Below are positions 61,206 to 64,000 of a DNA stretch of 64,000 nt, piece after piece. The notes below the pieces were generated by a model. It did not search any database and was not told where the DNA came from. It saw only the letters and a list, made by a program, of their open reading frames with translations. Position 1 is the stretch's first letter, and each line of letters starts with the position of its first letter. Both the position numbers and the translations under genes were made by a program. Origin of the DNA: RPQJ01 sp963707145 (GTDB taxonomy: Bacteria > Pseudomonadota > Gammaproteobacteria > Steroidobacterales > Steroidobacteraceae); assembly GCA_963707145.1 (NCBI GenBank), contig CAVPOQ010000004.1, forward strand, positions 310,001 to 374,000. The letters run 5' to 3'.

Positions 61206-64000
61206 TCAACGCGATCATCCGTGCCTCGCTGGAGAACCGCGCAGTGGTGCTGCTGCTCGCGGCGATGCTCGCCGCGGTCGGCCTGTACTCGTACCTGCGC
61301 ACGCCGGTGGACGCGCTGCCGGATCTCTCCGACGTGCAGGTGATCGTGCGTACCCCGTACCCCGGGCAGGCGCCGCGGCTGGTGGAAGACCAGGTCACCT
61401 ATCCGCTGACCACGGCGCTGCTGTCGGTGCCGGGCGCGACCACGGTGCGCGGCTACTCGTTCTATGGCGATTCGTTCGTCAACGTGCTGTTCGAGGACGG
61501 CACCGATCCCTACTGGGCCCGCTCGCGCGTGCTCGAGTACCTGAGCCAGGCCGCGGCCCGACTGCCCGAGGGGGTGCGCCCCGCGCTCGGCCCCGACGCG
61601 ACCGGCGTCGGCTGGATCTACCAGTACGCGCTCGCCGACCGCACCGGCCGCCACGACCTCGCCCAGCTGCGCTCGATCCAGGACTGGTTCCTCAAGTACG
61701 AGCTGCAGTCGCTCGACGGCGTCGCGGAGGTCGCCACCGTCGGCGGCATGGTCAGGCAGTACCAGGTCGTGGTCGACCCGCTGCGCCTGCGCGGCTACGG
61801 GCTCACGCTGATGATGGTCGAGCAGGCGATCCGCGACGGCAACCAGGAGACGGGCGGCTCGGTGGTCGAGATGGCCGAGGCCGAGTACATGGTGCGCGCC
61901 ACGGGATACGTCAAGGGCATCGAGGACCTCGAGCGCATCCCGGTGATGGCGACCAGGGGCGGCACGCCGGTGCTGCTGCGCGACGTGGCCGAGGTGCGCA
62001 TCGGACCGGAGATGCGCCGCGGCATCGGCGAGCTCGACGGCGAGGGCGAGGCCGTGGGCGGCGTGATCGTGATGCGCAGCGGCGAGAACGCCCGCGAGAC
62101 GATCGCGCGGGTCAAGGCCAGGCTCGGTGAGCTGCGTGCCGGCCTGCCCGAGGGCGTCGAGATCGTCGAGACCTACGACCGTTCCACGCTGATCCAGCGC
62201 GCCGTGGACAACCTCACGGGCAAGCTCCTCGACGAGTTCATCGTCGTGGTCCTGGTGTGCCTCGTGTTCCTCTACCACGTGCGCTCGGGGCTGATCGTCG
62301 TGATCGTCACGCCGATCGCGGTGCTCGCCGCATTCATCGTCATGCGCGCGCAGGGCATCAACGCCAACATCATGTCGCTGGGCGGCATCGCCATCGCCAT
62401 CGGCACGCTGGTGGACGCGGCGATCGTCATGACCGAGAACGTGCACCGCAAGCTCGAGCACGGCGTCGCCGACGAGCGCGCGCGGCTCGAGGCCATCTAC
62501 GAGGGCTGCCGCGAAGTCGGTCCGCCGCTGTTCTTCTCGCTGATGATCGTGGCGCTGTCGTTCCTGCCGGTGTTCACCCTCGAGGCCCAGGAGGGACGGC
62601 TGTTCGCGCCGCTCGCCTACACGAAGACCTACGCGATGGTCTGGGCCGCGCTGCTGTCGATCACGCTGGTGCCGGTGCTGATCTACTGGCTGGTGCGGGG
62701 CCGCATCCGACCGGAGACCGACAACCCGGTCAATCGCGCGGCGATGGCGATCTATCGCCCGTTCCTCGAGCTCGCGCTGCGGGCGCCGTGGGCCGTGACG
62801 GCCGGCGCCGTGCTGCTGGTGGCGGCGACGCTGTGGCCGGCGTCGCGGCTCGGCACCGAGTTCATGCCCGAGCTCGACGAGGGCGACTTCCTCTACATGC
62901 CGACCACGCTGCCCGGGCTGTCGACGGACGCGGCGCGCGCGCTGCTGCAGCAGACCGACAAGCTGATCCGCACGGTGCCGGAGGTCGAGCGCGTGTTCGG
63001 CAAGGCGGGGCGTGCCGAGACGGCGACCGACCCGGCCCCCATCGAGATGTTCGAGACCACGATCATGCTCAAGCCGCGCGAGCAGTGGCGACCCGGCATG
63101 ACGCCCGAGAAGCTCAAGGCGGAACTCGATTCGCTGGTGAAATTCCCGGGGCTCTCCAACGCCTGGGGCTATCCGATCAAGACGCGCATCGACATGCTCG
63201 CCACCGGCATCCGCACGCCGGTCGGCATCAAGATCATGGGCCCCGACCTCGAGGTCATCCAGCGGCTCGGCCAGCGCATCGAGGAGATCCTGCGCGGCGT
63301 CCCGGGCACGACCTCGGTGTATGCCGAGCGCACGGCCACCGGCCGCTACATCGACGTGGACATCGACCGCGTGGCCGCGGCGCGCTTCGGGCTGAACATC
63401 AAGGACGTGCAGGACGTCGTCGCGAGCGCCGTCGGCGGCATGACCGTCGGCTACACGGTGGAGGGCCTCGAGCGCTATCCGGTCAACCTGCGCTACCCGC
63501 AGGACTTCCGCGACTCCCTCGACGCGCTGCGCGCGCTGCCGGTGGTCGCGCCGACCGGTGCGAACATCGTGCTCTCCGACGTGGCCCGCGTGGAGGTAGC
63601 CGACGGCCCGGCGATGATCCGCAGCGAGAATTCGCGACCCTCGGGCTGGGTGTTCGTGGACCTGCAGGGCCGGGACCTCGGCGGCTACGTCCACGAGGCG
63701 AAGCAGCGCGTCGCCCGGGATCTCGAGCTGCCGCCGGGCTACAGCCTCGGCTGGTCGGGGCAGTACGAGTACCTCGAGCGGGCGGCCGAGCGGCTCAAGG
63801 TGGTGGTGCCGCTCACGCTCGCGATCATCGTGCTGCTGCTCTATCTGAATTTCCGCAACGCCCGCGACGTGCTGCTGATCCTCGGCACGCTGCCGTTCGC
63901 GCTGGTCGGCGGCGTCTGGCTGCTGTACCTGCTCGGCTACGATTTCTCGATCGCCGCGGCGGTGGGCTTCATCGCGCTCGCGGGCGTGGCCGCCGAGACC
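61202..64000 (+). CDS. cusA: CusA/CzcA heavy-metal RND efflux pump, cut by the window edge
   Basis: The first 933 residues of a pump that normally has about 1040-1050; the right edge ends mid-protein. Residues 1-30 give the first helix (INAIIRASLENRAVVLLLAAMLAAVGLYSYLRTPVDALPDLSDVQVIVRTPYPGQAPRLVEDQVTYPL in the adjoining periplasmic segment). RND hallmarks are GIAIAIGTLVDAAIVMTENVHRKLEHG (TM4, proton relay) and LFFSLMIVALSFLPVFTLEAQEGRLFAPLAYTKTYAM. ATGIRTPVGIKIMGP in the periplasmic pore resembles the Cu/Ag subgroup. It exports periplasmic metal through CusB/CusC. The start overlaps the cusB stop (ATGA). Confidence 0.92.
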   Translation, partial: MINAIIRASLENRAVVLLLAAMLAAVGLYSYLRTPVDALPDLSDVQVIVRTPYPGQAPRLVEDQVTYPLTTALLSVPGATTVRGYSFYGDSFVNVLFEDGTDPYWARSRVLEYLSQAAARLPEGVRPALGPDATGVGWIYQYALADRTGRHDLAQLRSIQDWFLKYELQSLDGVAEVATVGGMVRQYQVVVDPLRLRGYGLTLMMVEQAIRDGNQETGGSVVEMAEAEYMVRATGYVKGIEDLERIPVMATRGGTPVLLRDVAEVRIGPEMRRGIGELDGEGEAVGGVIVMRSGENARETIARVKARLGELRAGLPEGVEIVETYDRSTLIQRAVDNLTGKLLDEFIVVVLVCLVFLYHVRSGLIVVIVTPIAVLAAFIVMRAQGINANIMSLGGIAIAIGTLVDAAIVMTENVHRKLEHGVADERARLEAIYEGCREVGPPLFFSLMIVALSFLPVFTLEAQEGRLFAPLAYTKTYAMVWAALLSITLVPVLIYWLVRGRIRPETDNPVNRAAMAIYRPFLELALRAPWAVTAGAVLLVAATLWPASRLGTEFMPELDEGDFLYMPTTLPGLSTDAARALLQQTDKLIRTVPEVERVFGKAGRAETATDPAPIEMFETTIMLKPREQWRPGMTPEKLKAELDSLVKFPGLSNAWGYPIKTRIDMLATGIRTPVGIKIMGPDLEVIQRLGQRIEEILRGVPGTTSVYAERTATGRYIDVDIDRVAAARFGLNIKDVQDVVASAVGGMTVGYTVEGLERYPVNLRYPQDFRDSLDALRALPVVAPTGANIVLSDVARVEVADGPAMIRSENSRPSGWVFVDLQGRDLGGYVHEAKQRVARDLELPPGYSLGWSGQYEYLERAAERLKVVVPLTLAIIVLLLYLNFRNARDVLLILGTLPFALVGGVWLLYLLGYDFSIAAAVGFIALAGVAAET

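Noticed and set aside
60806..63694. 962-codon minus-strand frame opposite cusA
   Set aside because: Shadow of a strongly coding plus strand; residues dominated by His, Arg, Asp and Glu, no domain.

Overview
The window is one 64 kb piece of high-GC (about 70%) bacterial chromosome, coding-dense, with short gaps and many ATGA/GTGA start-stop overlaps. The gene set (AceK with NADP isocitrate dehydrogenase, RlmKL, QueD, a TorF-type porin, PEP-CTERM/VPLPA-CTERM sorting signals, PotFGHI, the Puu pathway, CusCBA) points to a gammaproteobacterium, probably near Xanthomonadales, Steroidobacterales or Nevskiales. That placement is inferred from gene content. I saw no rRNA, tRNA, CRISPR array or insertion sequence. 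The left edge cuts a choice-of-anchor-D protein and the right edge cuts a CusA pump.

Region by region: (1) 1-3420 is an accessory stretch with long gene-poor segments, a small CxxC-type protein, a broken PEP-CTERM gene and an intact VPLPA-CTERM gene. (2) 3498-11264 holds a dicarboxylate symporter and then a stress/dormancy-like group: tandem universal stress protein, two phosphotransferase paralogues (one with three frameshifts), ribosome hibernation factor, PRPP synthetase paralogue, phosphoribosyltransferase and cupin. (3) 11497-19627 holds a porin, an omega-amino-acid aminotransferase divergent from a PuuR-like regulator, and a regulator-aldehyde dehydrogenase-(MaoC+phosphotransacetylase)-acetate kinase operon, followed by a DUF937/OmpA protein. 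(4) 19815-27397 holds N-carbamoylputrescine amidase, an exonuclease/GIY-YIG fusion, rlmKL, queD, a YcaQ-like protein and three small enzymes.

(5) 27426-39400 is a polyamine island. puuB and puuA run left. puuD, a second glutamine-synthetase-like ligase, a putrescine-type aminotransferase, two periplasmic binding proteins and PotGHI run right. With the PuuR/PuuC-like pair at 13.7-15.9 kb and the amidase at 19.8 kb, the window carries import, gamma-glutamylation, oxidation/transamination and hydrolysis functions for putrescine. (6) 39404-43457 holds a ROK sugar kinase, a 22-bp inverted-repeat element, and an aminotransferase/omega-amidase/gamma-synthase set for sulfur amino-acid keto-acid metabolism.

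(7) 43550-55189 is the least ordinary part: a winged-helix/transmembrane/TPR protein, an ATP/ADP-translocase-like carrier fused to a cadherin-like domain, a phosphatase fused to a degenerate kinase-like domain beside a secreted kinase-like protein, a diguanylate cyclase and an ArnT-like glycosyltransferase. It ends with aceK, downstream of icd. (8) 56618-64000 is a copper/silver resistance locus: a lipoprotein beta-propeller with a DCCQ motif, a His/Cys-rich exported protein, and CusC, CusB (frameshifted) and CusA (cut by the edge).

Four genes or remnants carry apparent frameshifts (around 2430, 5861-7448, 15470 and 60088). Either residual assembly indels or real decay could explain them.
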